A DNA stretch of 64,000 bases from Avrilella dinanensis (GCF_002807015.1 NZ_NIPO01000001.1:331014-395013), one strand, 5' to 3'. Positions 1 through 8,679 are shown, counted from the first letter of the stretch. Numbers and translations: made by a program. Notes: generated by a model not told the origin, from the letters alone.

Positions 1-94
1 TATTTTATATTAAATTAAAATTATTCCCGTTTGGATAAATCCTTTTCGATTAAAAAGTTTATGATATGTCAATAGCCATTTGGTAAAAATTAAT

Positions 95-102
95 TAATTT
101 TG
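95..102 (+). promoter_or_regulatory. Putative -7 promoter box for the envC-like gene
   Basis: TAATTTTG matches the Bacteroidota -7 consensus TAnnTTTG and lies 16 bases before the start codon. The nearest TTTG upstream is only 12 bases away, so a proper -33 element is not evident. It is assigned by motif only. Confidence 0.4.
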
Positions 103-118
103 AACAAAATTCATTCTG

Positions 119-1354
119 ATGCAACGAATTATATTATTCATCACCTTACTGCTTTCGGTTTCTCTGTATGCCCAACAAGATTATGAGGCTCAACAGAAAA
201 AATTAGAAAGTCAGAAAGCATCGATACTCAAAGAAATTAAACAATTTCAATCAATGCTTTCCTCCGAAAAGAGGAAAGAACGTGATATTCTGAGCGAAAT
301 AACCGAAAGTAACCGCAAAATCAGCCTGACCAATCAGCTGATTAGTACCTATAAAAAAGAATTGCGTGTGTTGGCTGATGATATTTACACCAAAACACTT
401 GAATCCAACAAACTCAAAAGAGAACTTGCTGTACTCAAAGAGGATTACGCTAAAACCATACGCACCTCATACAAAACCCGTTCCGAGCAAAGCAAAATAT
501 TATTTGTACTTTCTTCAGACAGTTTTTTGCAGGCATATAAACGTATGCAGTATATCAAACAATATGCGAAATACAGAAAATCGCAAGGCGAGGAAATCCG
601 AAAGAAATCGGAAGATTTAGAGAAAATCATGCAAAAGCTCGAAGTACAGAAACAAAAGCAACAAGCCGCTCTGGCAGAGCAACAAAAGGAAATTACCGCT
701 CTTCAACAAGAAAAAAACAAACAAAACGAACTGATGAGTCTGGTGCGAAAAGACCAGAAAAAATATACCTCGCAAATCAATAAAAAACAACAAGAAAGCA
801 GAAAAATCGACCAGCAGATTAAGGTGCTGATACAAAAAGCAATCGAAGAAGCCAACCGCAAAGCTCGCGAGAAAGAAGGCGGAAGTTCGACCGAAAAAGT
901 CAGTTCAGGAAAATTTGCGATGACACCGGCAGAAAAAGCCTTGGCGGCAAGTTTTAGCAATAACCGCGGACGACTGCCGTGGCCGGTAGAACGAGGGTAT
1001 ATTTCCGGACGTTATGGAAGCCAGCCGCACCCGTCTGTGCCAAATATTACCATTGAAAATCATGGAGTGGACATCACTACCGAAAATCAGGCGACTGTTC
1101 GGGCAGTATTTGAAGGCGAAGTAACCGAAATTCAGGTTTTAGCAGGAACGAGAGTCGTTTTCGTTCGTCACGGAGATTATATTTCTGTGTATCAAAACCT
1201 AAGCAGCGTGTCTGTGAAACAAGGGCAAAAGGTGTCCACCAAACAAACCATTGGTACAGTTGCCCAAAACAGGGAGGGGCAGTCTGTACTTAAATTTTAC
1301 CTGACGCAAAATAATCAATTTCAAAACCCGCAGTCTTGGCTGAGCGGAAAATAA
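119..1354 (+). CDS. EnvC-like murein hydrolase activator (M23/LytM fold, degenerate active site)
   Basis: This periplasmic protein probably activates cell-wall amidases at the division site, as EnvC does. A signal peptide (about residues 1-18, ending YAQ) is followed by a long Lys/Glu/Gln-rich coiled coil (about 20-255) and a C-terminal LytM (M23) domain (about 287-405). The layout and the 411-residue length fit the EnvC family. The zinc-ligand motifs of active M23 peptidases are eroded. The first motif reads NHGVD (314-318) rather than HxxxD, the HxH position reads YQNL (358-361), and the final HxH region reads LKFYL. It is therefore expected to bind and regulate rather than cut peptidoglycan. 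The next gene starts 8 bases after the stop and may be cotranscribed. Confidence 0.85.
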   Translation: MQRIILFITLLLSVSLYAQQDYEAQQKKLESQKASILKEIKQFQSMLSSEKRKERDILSEITESNRKISLTNQLISTYKKELRVLADDIYTKTLESNKLKRELAVLKEDYAKTIRTSYKTRSEQSKILFVLSSDSFLQAYKRMQYIKQYAKYRKSQGEEIRKKSEDLEKIMQKLEVQKQKQQAALAEQQKEITALQQEKNKQNELMSLVRKDQKKYTSQINKKQQESRKIDQQIKVLIQKAIEEANRKAREKEGGSSTEKVSSGKFAMTPAEKALAASFSNNRGRLPWPVERGYISGRYGSQPHPSVPNITIENHGVDITTENQATVRAVFEGEVTEIQVLAGTRVVFVRHGDYISVYQNLSSVSVKQGQKVSTKQTIGTVAQNREGQSVLKFYLTQNNQFQNPQSWLSGK

Positions 1355-1362
1355 AATGAATT

Positions 1363-1899
1363 ATGGAAACATTAAAAGCCCCTTTTAATCTCCGGCAATG
1401 GATTGACGAAAACAGAGATTTACTGAAACCGCCTGTCGGAAACAAGAACATTTACAAACACGAATCTGACGATTTCATCGTGATGGTTGTCGGCGGACCT
1501 AATGCCAGAAAGGACTATCACTATAACGAAACCGACGAGTTTTTCTACCAGTTGGAAGGCGACATACAAATCGCGTTGCAGGTAGATGGGAAAAAACGTA
1601 TAGTAGAACTCCATGAAGGAGATGTTTTCTTAGTCCCCGCAGGCACGCCACATTCACCGATGAGGTCTGCCGGTTCGGTAGGACTGGTGGTGGAAATCAA
1701 AAACAAGCCAGGCAAAAAAGACGGATTATTGTGGTTTTGTGACCAGTGTAACCATAAACTGCATGAGGTTTATTTTACTTTGCATGATATTGAAAAAGAT
1801 TTCCTGAACCATTTTAGAGATTTTTATCATTCGGAAGAATTAAGAACTTGTTCCTCATGTGGGACAATCATGCCAACAGACGAACGATTTGTAAAATAA
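1363..1899 (+). CDS. nbaC: 3-hydroxyanthranilate 3,4-dioxygenase
   Basis: This enzyme opens the ring of 3-hydroxyanthranilate to give 2-amino-3-carboxymuconate semialdehyde in the kynurenine pathway, which leads to quinolinate/NAD or to tryptophan breakdown. The 178-residue cupin has the expected iron ligands H53, E59 and H97, and substrate-binding arginines R49 and R101. The bacterial rubredoxin-like second metal site is also present as two CxxC pairs, C126/C129 and C163/C166. Length and residue spacing match the bacterial family closely. It sits 8 bases after the envC-like gene, an unexpected operon partner. No other kynurenine-pathway gene is certain in the window. The symbol haaO is also used for this enzyme. 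Confidence 0.93.
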   Translation: METLKAPFNLRQWIDENRDLLKPPVGNKNIYKHESDDFIVMVVGGPNARKDYHYNETDEFFYQLEGDIQIALQVDGKKRIVELHEGDVFLVPAGTPHSPMRSAGSVGLVVEIKNKPGKKDGLLWFCDQCNHKLHEVYFTLHDIEKDFLNHFRDFYHSEELRTCSSCGTIMPTDERFVK

Positions 1900-1917
1900 T
1901 CTTCGGATAGAAAAGGC

Positions 1918-1925
1918 TATATTTG
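1918..1925 (+). promoter_or_regulatory. Putative -7 promoter box for the aldehyde dehydrogenase gene
   Basis: TATATTTG matches TAnnTTTG and lies 30 bases before the ATG. The nearest upstream TTTG is 26 bases away, longer than usual. It suggests the aldehyde dehydrogenase has its own promoter in addition to any read-through from the dioxygenase gene. Confidence 0.45.
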
Positions 1926-1955
1926 TAGAAATTAAACACACTAAACAATAAATTA

Positions 1956-3491
1956 ATGGACAACTTTGGAATAAAAGATGCCTTGAATCAGCTGGGCATT
2001 AAAGAACTCAACGAAGGAACATCAACAGGAAGTCAATGGTTCGCTAATGGCGACATCATCGAATCTTATTCGCCGGTAAACGGGGAATTGATTGGTAAAG
2101 TAAAAACTTCCACCAAAGATGATTATGAAAAAGTAATGCAAAAAGCCACAGAAGCTTTCAAATCATGGAGATTGGTTCCTGCACCGAAAAGAGGCGAAAT
2201 CGTTCGTCAGGTAGGAGAGGCTCTGAGAGAGAAAAAAGATGCTCTGGGTAAATTAGTTTCTTACGAAATGGGAAAAAGCTTTCAGGAAGGCTTGGGAGAA
2301 GTACAGGAAATGATTGACATTTGTGACTATGCTGTCGGACTTTCTCGTCAGCTGTACGGATTCACGATGCATTCCGAAAGACCAATGCACAGAATGTATG
2401 ACCAATACCACCCGTTAGGAGTCGTAGGGACGATTTCTGCCTTTAACTTTCCGGTAGCCGTATGGTCTTGGAATGCTGCGATTGCTTGGGTTTGTGGTGA
2501 TGTTTGCGTATGGAAACCGAGCTCAAAAACACCGTTGTGTGCCGTAGCTTGTCAAAATATCATCACAGAAGTTTTTAGAAAAAATAATATTGACGAAGGC
2601 GTGAGCTGTATCGTAACCGGAAATGCTTGTGGAGATTTAATCAACAACGACCACCGTATTCCGTTAGTATCTTTCACAGGCTCTACCCGCATCGGACGTC
2701 ACGTGTCTAAAACCGTAGCAGAACGTTTCGGTAAAACAATTTTGGAATTAGGCGGAAACAATGCAATTATCGTTTCAGAGCATGCTGATATCAACATGGT
2801 GTTGGTCGGAGCGGTTTTTGGAGCAGTGGGTACAGCCGGGCAAAGATGTACTTCGACGCGTCGCTTGATAATCCACGAAAGTATTTACGATAAAACCATT
2901 CAGGCATTGCAAAATGCTTATACACAGCTGAGTATTGGTAATCCACTTGATGCGTCTAACCACGTCGGGCCGCTTATCGACAAAGGAGCCGTTCAGGATT
3001 ATTTGAATGCGATTGAAAAAGCCAAATCAGAAGGCGGAAAAGTAATCGTTGAAGGCGGTGTACTCGAAGGCGAAGGTTATGAAAGCGGGTGCTATGTAAA
3101 ACCTTGCGTTATCGAAGCTGAAAACAGTTATGAAATCGTACAGGCAGAAACGTTTGCACCAGTTTTATACGTAATGAAATACAGCACTATTGAAGAAGCT
3201 ATTGATATGCAAAACAATGTTCCGCAAGGCTTGTCTTCCTCTGTGTTTACTACAAATATGCGCGAAGCTGAACTGTTCTTATCTCACGCTGGTTCTGATT
3301 GTGGTATTGCCAATGTGAATATCGGAACGTCTGGAGCGGAAATCGGTGGGGCGTTTGGTGGAGAGAAAGAAACCGGCGGTGGACGTGAATCCGGCTCAGA
3401 CGCTTGGAAAGCGTATATGAGAAGACAAACAAACACCATCAACTACGGTAAAGAATTGCCGTTGGCACAAGGGATTAAGTTTGATTTTTAA
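1956..3491 (+). CDS. ALDH7-family aldehyde dehydrogenase (antiquitin/AmaB type)
   Basis: This is an NAD(P)-dependent cytosolic aldehyde dehydrogenase of the antiquitin family. Members oxidise alpha-aminoadipic semialdehyde (in equilibrium with piperideine-6-carboxylate) in lysine breakdown. The full 511-residue fold is present, with the cofactor-binding segment SAFNFPVAVW (161-170), general base E264 in LELGG and nucleophile C298 in GQRCTS. The region around HSERPMHRM is typical of ALDH7. Its position beside 3-hydroxyanthranilate dioxygenase raises the alternative of 2-aminomuconate semialdehyde oxidation, but the sequence looks like ALDH7 rather than the ALDH8-type enzyme of that step. A strong terminator follows the stop codon. 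Confidence 0.88.
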   Translation: MDNFGIKDALNQLGIKELNEGTSTGSQWFANGDIIESYSPVNGELIGKVKTSTKDDYEKVMQKATEAFKSWRLVPAPKRGEIVRQVGEALREKKDALGKLVSYEMGKSFQEGLGEVQEMIDICDYAVGLSRQLYGFTMHSERPMHRMYDQYHPLGVVGTISAFNFPVAVWSWNAAIAWVCGDVCVWKPSSKTPLCAVACQNIITEVFRKNNIDEGVSCIVTGNACGDLINNDHRIPLVSFTGSTRIGRHVSKTVAERFGKTILELGGNNAIIVSEHADINMVLVGAVFGAVGTAGQRCTSTRRLIIHESIYDKTIQALQNAYTQLSIGNPLDASNHVGPLIDKGAVQDYLNAIEKAKSEGGKVIVEGGVLEGEGYESGCYVKPCVIEAENSYEIVQAETFAPVLYVMKYSTIEEAIDMQNNVPQGLSSSVFTTNMREAELFLSHAGSDCGIANVNIGTSGAEIGGAFGGEKETGGGRESGSDAWKAYMRRQTNTINYGKELPLAQGIKFDF

Positions 3492-3514
3492 TTTGTTGGA
3501 GACCACAAAAACAA

Positions 3515-3547
3515 AAACAGCCAAACACATCGTTTGGCTGTTTTGTT
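3515..3547 (+). terminator. Intrinsic terminator after the aldehyde dehydrogenase gene
   Basis: Perfect 13-base arms (AAAACAGCCAAAC and its complement) enclose a 5-base loop, and the right arm ends in a T-run. A MITE-like element begins 7 bases further on. Confidence 0.85.
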
Positions 3548-3553
3548 GTATTA

Positions 3554-3715
3554 AGAGCCTGTTTAAAATTTATCTAATAATTTGTTTATGTTTCTTTTTG
3601 GTCATAACTGCGTTAAATTTTAAAACGATAGCTCTGCTATCCTTTGAAAATTTGCCTTGTTCTGCCTCAAAAACAACCTATAAACATTTTTACAATACAA
3701 ATTTAAACAGGCTCT
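3554..3715. mobile_element. MITE-like element 1, copy A (162 bp)
   Basis: The element has 14-base terminal inverted repeats AGAGCCTGTTTAAA / TTTAAACAGGCTCT and encodes no transposase. A near-identical 162-bp copy in the opposite orientation lies at 61256-61417. The interior holds a small palindrome (GATAGC-GCTATC separated by a few bases). It fills the space between the aldehyde dehydrogenase terminator and a minus-strand barrel gene. A 78-residue open frame crosses it but has no coding character. No clear target-site duplication can be defined. Confidence 0.85.
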
Positions 3716-3724
3716 AAAATTATT

Positions 3725-4303
3725 TTACTTATTTCCTTCCAGATAAATCTGGAAACCTAAAGCGGCACCTAAACCGTTTTGTGCCGTAGCATTAGCCGAC
3801 TGCGACTTGGAATAGTTGTACCCTGCGGTTACTTCCAACGCCACATTTCTTGAAATGAAGTGAGCATAACCACCGTTGATACCAAAAGCAAAAGAAGTGT
3901 CTGCTGTTCCTTCACTACCTCCGGTAACGCCTAAATCCACCTGCCCGAAAAAGCGACCGGTGGCACTGGCTCCTTCCGGAAAGTAATATCTGGCGAAAGG
4001 TTTGATGCCATATCCCCAAATGTTGTCGCCGTTCTGCACGGTCGAGAATCCTAAATCAATTCCCAAACCAATTGCGATTCCGTCAGAGATAAAATAACCG
4101 GCTCTCGGCATGAAGTTGATATTAAAGTTTTCGCTCTCAAAAGAGTAACCCAATGCACCGATAGAACCTCCGACTATCCAATTTCCTTTTTGAATTGGTT
4201 GACTACCAACGTTTTCTGAATGTTTAGGAGTTGTTATGTCCTGTGCATTTACTGTACTGAATCCGGCAAGTAACAACCCTGCCATTATAAACATTTTTTT
4301 CAT
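3725..4303 (-). CDS. Outer-membrane beta-barrel protein
   Basis: A signal peptide (MKKMFIMAGLLLAGFSTVNAQ) leads into about 170 residues of alternating hydrophobic/polar strands rich in Gly and aromatics. Examples are WIVGGSIGALGYSF and the C-terminal GAALGFQIYL. This is typical of small 8-stranded porin-like barrels (outer membrane beta-barrel / OmpW-like group). The start chosen is the internal ATG that begins the signal peptide; an upstream in-frame start would add 14 non-signal residues. Its ligand or function is unknown. It is separated from the next minus-strand barrel gene by about 85 bases with no clear terminator. Confidence 0.75.
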   Translation of the reverse strand: MKKMFIMAGLLLAGFSTVNAQDITTPKHSENVGSQPIQKGNWIVGGSIGALGYSFESENFNINFMPRAGYFISDGIAIGLGIDLGFSTVQNGDNIWGYGIKPFARYYFPEGASATGRFFGQVDLGVTGGSEGTADTSFAFGINGGYAHFISRNVALEVTAGYNYSKSQSANATAQNGLGAALGFQIYLEGNK

Positions 4304-4389
4304 AAAATAATTTTTTTTAGTGTTAGTATATTGGTAAGATAGCAAAAATTAAGCCATCAGTCAATAATTTTAGTTATTTTTAACATATC

Positions 4390-5127
4390 TTAAAATCTGT
4401 ATCCAACAGAAATGCCTATTCTTAATCCTGCCCACGGTCCTTTGGTTTTTACCTTTACGCCTTGGCTGTTTACTTCGTGGCTGTGCTTGATAAACGGAAT
4501 TTCATCAAAATCATTCAAAGCATTTTCGATTTCGGTAATTTCTTCCTGGTTGAGATTTTTGTTTCCGCTTAAAGTCCCGTTATGGCTTCCATACAGCGGA
4601 CCGATAATTGTCCAGTCCAGATAAAAGTTTTCAGACAGTTTCCATTGTGCTCCGAAAGCGATTCCGCCCGAAAAAGTGTTGATTTTCCCATCAATTACAA
4701 CGGTTTCGTCCTGTCCATTATAATAATAATTTACAGGAAGTTGAATAGAGTGAGAGGCGTACCGGAAAAACGCAGCGATATAAAACCCGTGGTAGGTATC
4801 TTTTCCCAGATAAAATTTCGCCTGGGGACTAATAGAAAACGTGCCTATTTTGGCATTTTCTAACTGATTGCTGACCGCTTCGTCGTCGATGGTGCTTTCA
4901 AAAGACCCAAGCATGGGAATGCTTCTTTTGGGCATAAAAGTCAAATTGGCACCGATAGTTGTTCTGGCGGAAATCAAATATTCATAATCTGCAGAAAAAG
5001 AGCCAATTGTGAGTGGAATAACATTGAGCTTAACCATGCTTTTCCTTTCCAAATCAGAGGCTTCTTCTTGTGCCTGTGCTAATCCTGACAACAAAATGCT
5101 TAGTGAAAAGAAAATTATTTTTTTCAT
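4390..5127 (-). CDS. Predicted outer-membrane beta-barrel protein (DUF3575-like)
   Basis: This 245-residue protein has a signal peptide (MKKIIFFSLSILLSGLAQAQ) followed by amphipathic strands such as KLNVIPLTIGSFSADYEYL. It ends in the aromatic C-terminus WAGLRIGISVGYRF expected of a barrel inserted by the BAM machinery. The opening strands, in which a protein of this kind describes its own parent fold (NVIPL..GSFSADYEY), resemble DUF3575 outer-membrane proteins of Bacteroidota. No specific substrate can be proposed. It lies upstream of, and in the same direction as, the other small barrel gene. Confidence 0.7.
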   Translation of the reverse strand: MKKIIFFSLSILLSGLAQAQEEASDLERKSMVKLNVIPLTIGSFSADYEYLISARTTIGANLTFMPKRSIPMLGSFESTIDDEAVSNQLENAKIGTFSISPQAKFYLGKDTYHGFYIAAFFRYASHSIQLPVNYYYNGQDETVVIDGKINTFSGGIAFGAQWKLSENFYLDWTIIGPLYGSHNGTLSGNKNLNQEEITEIENALNDFDEIPFIKHSHEVNSQGVKVKTKGPWAGLRIGISVGYRF

Positions 5128-5225
5128 AGTACTGATGTATTTAAGGATAAATTATAATAAAATTTATTATCAAAAATACAAAAAAAATGAAATGATTAAT
5201 AAAATTAGGAAATAAAATTTAATTA

Positions 5226-6254
5226 TTATACGGTCAGTTCGCCACAATGTGGTTGTTGAAACTGCTGTGAAAATTCTTCCTTGGATATATTCTCTGAAAG
5301 CAAAACCATCATTTTCGTAATGGCTGATTCGGTAGTGATGTCGTGACCAGAAACCACACCAATTTTTCTCAGAGCTATGCCGTTTTCATATTTATTCATA
5401 TCAACACTTCCTCCCCAACATTGGGTAACATTGACGATTTTTACCCCACGTTCAATAGCGTTTTCTAAAGATTGAATAAACCAGTTTTCGGTTGGAGCGT
5501 TTCCGGCACCGTAAGTTTCCAAAACGATTCCTCCCAAGCCGGGAATGCGTAGAATGCTTTCCAGAACCAGCCGACTGATTCCCGGAAATATTTTTAGCAC
5601 GCAAACATTCGGATTCAATTTTTTATGCACGTAAAAAGCATCTTGGTTGTTTTTCAACAACATGGTTTTGTTTATTTTAAGATGCACGCCCGACTCTGCC
5701 AGATGCCGGATATTTGGCGAAATAAACGCGTTAAAATGCTCGGCACTGATTTTTGTTGTTCTGTTTCCGCGATAAAGTTTGTATTCAAAATATAAACATA
5801 CTTCGTTGATAGCCGGTTGGTTATCTTTTCTGATCGACGCAATTTGTATGGCGGTAATCAGGTTTTCTTTAGCATCTGTCCTTAAATCGCCGATAGGCAG
5901 TTGAGAGCCGGTCAAAATTACCGGTTTGCTGAGGTTTCTGAGCATAAAGCTCAGAGCCGAAGCAGTATAAGACATCGTGTCTGAACCATGCAGAATGACA
6001 AAACCATCGTAGTTATGGTAGTTTTTTTCGATAATTTCGGCGATATACACCCAGTATTCGGGATTCATATCGGAAGAATCAATAGGTTGCTCAAATGAAA
6101 ATGTTGAAATCCCGCAATCCAGTAAATATAACTCAGGGATTTTATCCAGCAGTTGATCAAAATCAAAGGCTTTCAATGCTCCGGTTTCGAAGTCTTTAAC
6201 CATACCGATAGTTCCGCCGGTGTAAATCAATAATATTTCAGGCTTGTTGCTCAT
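5226..6254 (-). CDS. ansA: Type I (cytoplasmic) L-asparaginase
   Basis: It hydrolyses asparagine to aspartate and ammonia in the cytoplasm. The 342-residue length, the N-terminal YTGGTIGMV motif with nucleophile T15 (T12 nearby) and the second catalytic segment HGSDTMSYTAS define the family. A third conserved segment, TGSQLP, follows. No signal peptide is present, which favours type I over the periplasmic type II enzyme. The start overlaps the end of the acyltransferase gene by 17 bases, so the two are probably translationally coupled in a tatD / acyltransferase / ansA operon. Confidence 0.93.
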   Translation of the reverse strand: MSNKPEILLIYTGGTIGMVKDFETGALKAFDFDQLLDKIPELYLLDCGISTFSFEQPIDSSDMNPEYWVYIAEIIEKNYHNYDGFVILHGSDTMSYTASALSFMLRNLSKPVILTGSQLPIGDLRTDAKENLITAIQIASIRKDNQPAINEVCLYFEYKLYRGNRTTKISAEHFNAFISPNIRHLAESGVHLKINKTMLLKNNQDAFYVHKKLNPNVCVLKIFPGISRLVLESILRIPGLGGIVLETYGAGNAPTENWFIQSLENAIERGVKIVNVTQCWGGSVDMNKYENGIALRKIGVVSGHDITTESAITKMMVLLSENISKEEFSQQFQQPHCGELTV

Positions 6255-7380
6255 TTTCTATCTGAATTTTATGTCTGACCGGATTGGCATACATAGACAA
6301 AAATCCGTTGACCATATCCTTGTTGTTTTTGTCCACACGCAACTCTAATCGTCTTAAAAACAGTTGTTTTTCTTCTTCGGTGTATTCGTTTTTAAAAGTA
6401 TCGGTTTGGTTAAGCAAATCATGGGCAATATAATTCGTTGGCCACAATTTGTAATTGCCGACGATAAATTTATCGAGTGTTTTAGCCAGTTCCTGAATTT
6501 GACGGGCAGGATTTTGGTGTTCGTTTTTTATAGCGTCAATTTCCTCACACAATGGTTTTCCCATTTCGATATGGATACGTTTTTTCTGTCCCAAAACACC
6601 GCTCATCAGATTGATAAAATCTTCGTTTTTTTCTTTGATATAAATTTCATCACTGAGTTCTGCCATCAATCGGGGCATTTTCAGCTTGTCGGTGGGGTCA
6701 TATTCGTAGGAAATAGAAACCGGTACAATCCGTAATTTTTTGAAATAATCCATCAGGTTGTCCTCGTCGGAGTTCATGCTAATCATTTTGAGTACCCCGG
6801 TATGGGTTTCGTCCCAGCCGTCTTTGGTCCGTCCTTCGCGCTGGGCAATCCAAACCGAGCGGTTTTCTTCTTTCAGCAGATGATAGATATAGGCAGAAAT
6901 TTCTTTGGAGCTTTGTAATAATTCACGTGGTGAAAGTCCGCGACGTACAATAAAATTCCTGTTTAGTTTTGCCAATACCATAAGAAAAGATTTCTGTACT
7001 AGATTATCACCAACGGCAGAAGCAGTCATGATTTTGTTGTATTCATGTAGTTTAACATTCAGCAGGCTGGTATCCAGTAAAATATCCCGGTGGTTGGATA
7101 TGAAAAAATAAGACAGATTATCATCTAATTGTTCAAAACCATTCACAGTCAGATTTTCCGATGTTTTTTCCAGAATCCGTTGCATGGTGTAATAGATGAT
7201 TTGCGTTTGAAAATCATATATCGAGTGGATATTCTGAAACAATTCGTAGAAATAACTTTCGTCTTTGTCCGGATAAGTAAAGCTCATCAACGCTTTGAGC
7301 ATCGGGTGTGAAGCCAGTGACATCAGCACTTGGTTCACTTCCGAATCGGGATAATATTTTATGTTGTCGTAAGAAGACAT
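6238..7380 (-). CDS. Glycerolipid acyltransferase (PlsC/PlsB-like)
   Basis: This 380-residue protein resembles 1-acyl-sn-glycerol-3-phosphate acyltransferases of Flavobacteriia, which build membrane phospholipids. The catalytic block reads NHRDILLD, with five residues between His and Asp instead of the usual four. The second block, QREGRTKDG, is the EGT-like phosphate-binding motif. No long hydrophobic membrane helix stands out, so it is probably peripheral. It is the middle gene of a tight minus-strand operon, overlapping ansA by 17 bases. The acyl acceptor could equally be glycerol-3-phosphate or another lipid. Confidence 0.78.
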   Translation of the reverse strand: MSSYDNIKYYPDSEVNQVLMSLASHPMLKALMSFTYPDKDESYFYELFQNIHSIYDFQTQIIYYTMQRILEKTSENLTVNGFEQLDDNLSYFFISNHRDILLDTSLLNVKLHEYNKIMTASAVGDNLVQKSFLMVLAKLNRNFIVRRGLSPRELLQSSKEISAYIYHLLKEENRSVWIAQREGRTKDGWDETHTGVLKMISMNSDEDNLMDYFKKLRIVPVSISYEYDPTDKLKMPRLMAELSDEIYIKEKNEDFINLMSGVLGQKKRIHIEMGKPLCEEIDAIKNEHQNPARQIQELAKTLDKFIVGNYKLWPTNYIAHDLLNQTDTFKNEYTEEEKQLFLRRLELRVDKNNKDMVNGFLSMYANPVRHKIQIENEQQA

Positions 7381-7435
7381 TATTTTTCTATTTATAATAC
7401 AAATGAACGAATACTTTTTTAATCACGCAATCGTT

Positions 7436-8206
7436 TTAGAATTTATACACATTTTGTGCATTTTTTGTCGTGATTTTTGCGACTTCTTCAATAGTTAATT
7501 GATACAATTCTGCAATTTTTCCGGCAACCAAAGCCACATAAGCAGGTTCGTTTCTCTTGCCTCTGTATGGCGTGGGAGCCAGATATGGTGCGTCGGTTTC
7601 CAACACAATGTTTTCTATGGGTATTTGAGACAAAAAGTGGTCTATTTTACCGTTTTTGAAAGTAACTACTCCGCCGATACCGAGTTTTAACCCATACGAA
7701 ATTGCCTGATGAGCCTGATTCAAATCGCCGGTAAAGCAATGAAAAATTCCGGACAGATTACCGTCGTTTTCCTTGTCTAACACCTCAAAAATTTCGTCAA
7801 AAGCATCACGACAGTGAATGTTAATCGGCAGATTCATTGATTTTGCCCATTGAATTTGCGTTTGAAAAGCCTCTTGCTGAATCCCTAGAGTGGTTTTGTC
7901 CCAATATAAATCAATGCCGATTTCACCCACGGCACAAAAAGGTCTTTCGTCTAATTGTTTCCTGACCCAGTCTAATTCATGTTTATAATTTTCCGGTTTT
8001 ACGGAACACGGGTGTAATCCCATCATCAACCGGACATTCTCCGGAAACCTTTTTTCCAAAGCATACATATCTTCGGTAGTTTCGCTGTCGATGGCTGGTA
8101 AAAACAAATTTGTCACTCCGGCTTCAATGGCCTTGGACATCACATCATCAAGGTCGTGATGAAATTCTTTGCTGTATAAATGGGTGTGGGTGTCTGTCAG
8201 TGTCAT
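7436..8206 (-). CDS. TatD-family metal-dependent hydrolase
   Basis: This 256-residue TIM-barrel hydrolase carries the TatD metal-ligand series in order: DTHTHL at the N-terminus, GEIGID, HCRDAFDE, FHCFTG and ETDAPYLAP. Family members are 3'-5' DNA/RNA exonucleases or deoxyribonucleases with two metal ions. It heads a minus-strand operon with the acyltransferase and asparaginase genes, 55 bases upstream of the former. That context does not refine its role. The gene diverges from the aspartic protease gene on the plus strand. Confidence 0.9.
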   Translation of the reverse strand: MTLTDTHTHLYSKEFHHDLDDVMSKAIEAGVTNLFLPAIDSETTEDMYALEKRFPENVRLMMGLHPCSVKPENYKHELDWVRKQLDERPFCAVGEIGIDLYWDKTTLGIQQEAFQTQIQWAKSMNLPINIHCRDAFDEIFEVLDKENDGNLSGIFHCFTGDLNQAHQAISYGLKLGIGGVVTFKNGKIDHFLSQIPIENIVLETDAPYLAPTPYRGKRNEPAYVALVAGKIAELYQLTIEEVAKITTKNAQNVYKF

Positions 8207-8241
8207 AAAATGATTAAATTTACCGGCTAAAATTGGTATTC

Positions 8242-8679
8242 ATGAAAGATTGGAGTGAGGCATTTAAAAATGCCGGATATAAAAAGGTCGGATTCAAATA
8301 TTCCAAAACCAACCATTTATTAGTAAAAGCACGTATTAACGGAATTTCCGGAGATTTTATTCTTGATACCGGAGCTTCGGCAACTTGTGTGAGCAAAGAT
8401 GAGGTGGAACATTTCAACCTGCATTCCGAGCTGTCTGAAACCAAGGCTTCCGGTGCCGGAGCAGTCGATATGGAAACGGCTTTGTCCGAAAACAACGAAC
8501 TCAAATTGGGGCATTGGAAAATAAAATCACTTTCACTCATTATTTTGGATTTATCACATGTAAATCAGGCACTGACGATGCAAAATGTCAAACCTGTTCA
8601 TGGTATTATTGGTGCCGATGTACTCCTGGAAGGACAGGCTGTTATTGATTATGGTCAGAAAAAACTGTATTTACGATGA
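8242..8679 (+). CDS. Retropepsin-like aspartic protease
   Basis: This is a single-domain aspartic protease of the retropepsin clan, 145 residues long with no signal peptide. The active-site motif FILDTGAS places the catalytic Asp at residue 42, and the later hydrophobic-GADVL segment (HGIIGADVLL) is the conserved flap-distal glycine region. As with viral retropepsins, a homodimer would be needed to pair two aspartates. The start chosen is ATG; a TTG three codons upstream is possible. The 3' end overlaps the convergent DUF3109 gene by 9 bases. The substrate is unknown. Confidence 0.78.
   Translation: MKDWSEAFKNAGYKKVGFKYSKTNHLLVKARINGISGDFILDTGASATCVSKDEVEHFNLHSELSETKASGAGAVDMETALSENNELKLGHWKIKSLSLIILDLSHVNQALTMQNVKPVHGIIGADVLLEGQAVIDYGQKKLYLR

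Noticed and set aside
3481..3717. A 78-residue open frame after the aldehyde dehydrogenase gene
   Set aside because: It runs through the terminator and the MITE-like element; the same sequence at 61256-61417 has no conserved frame.
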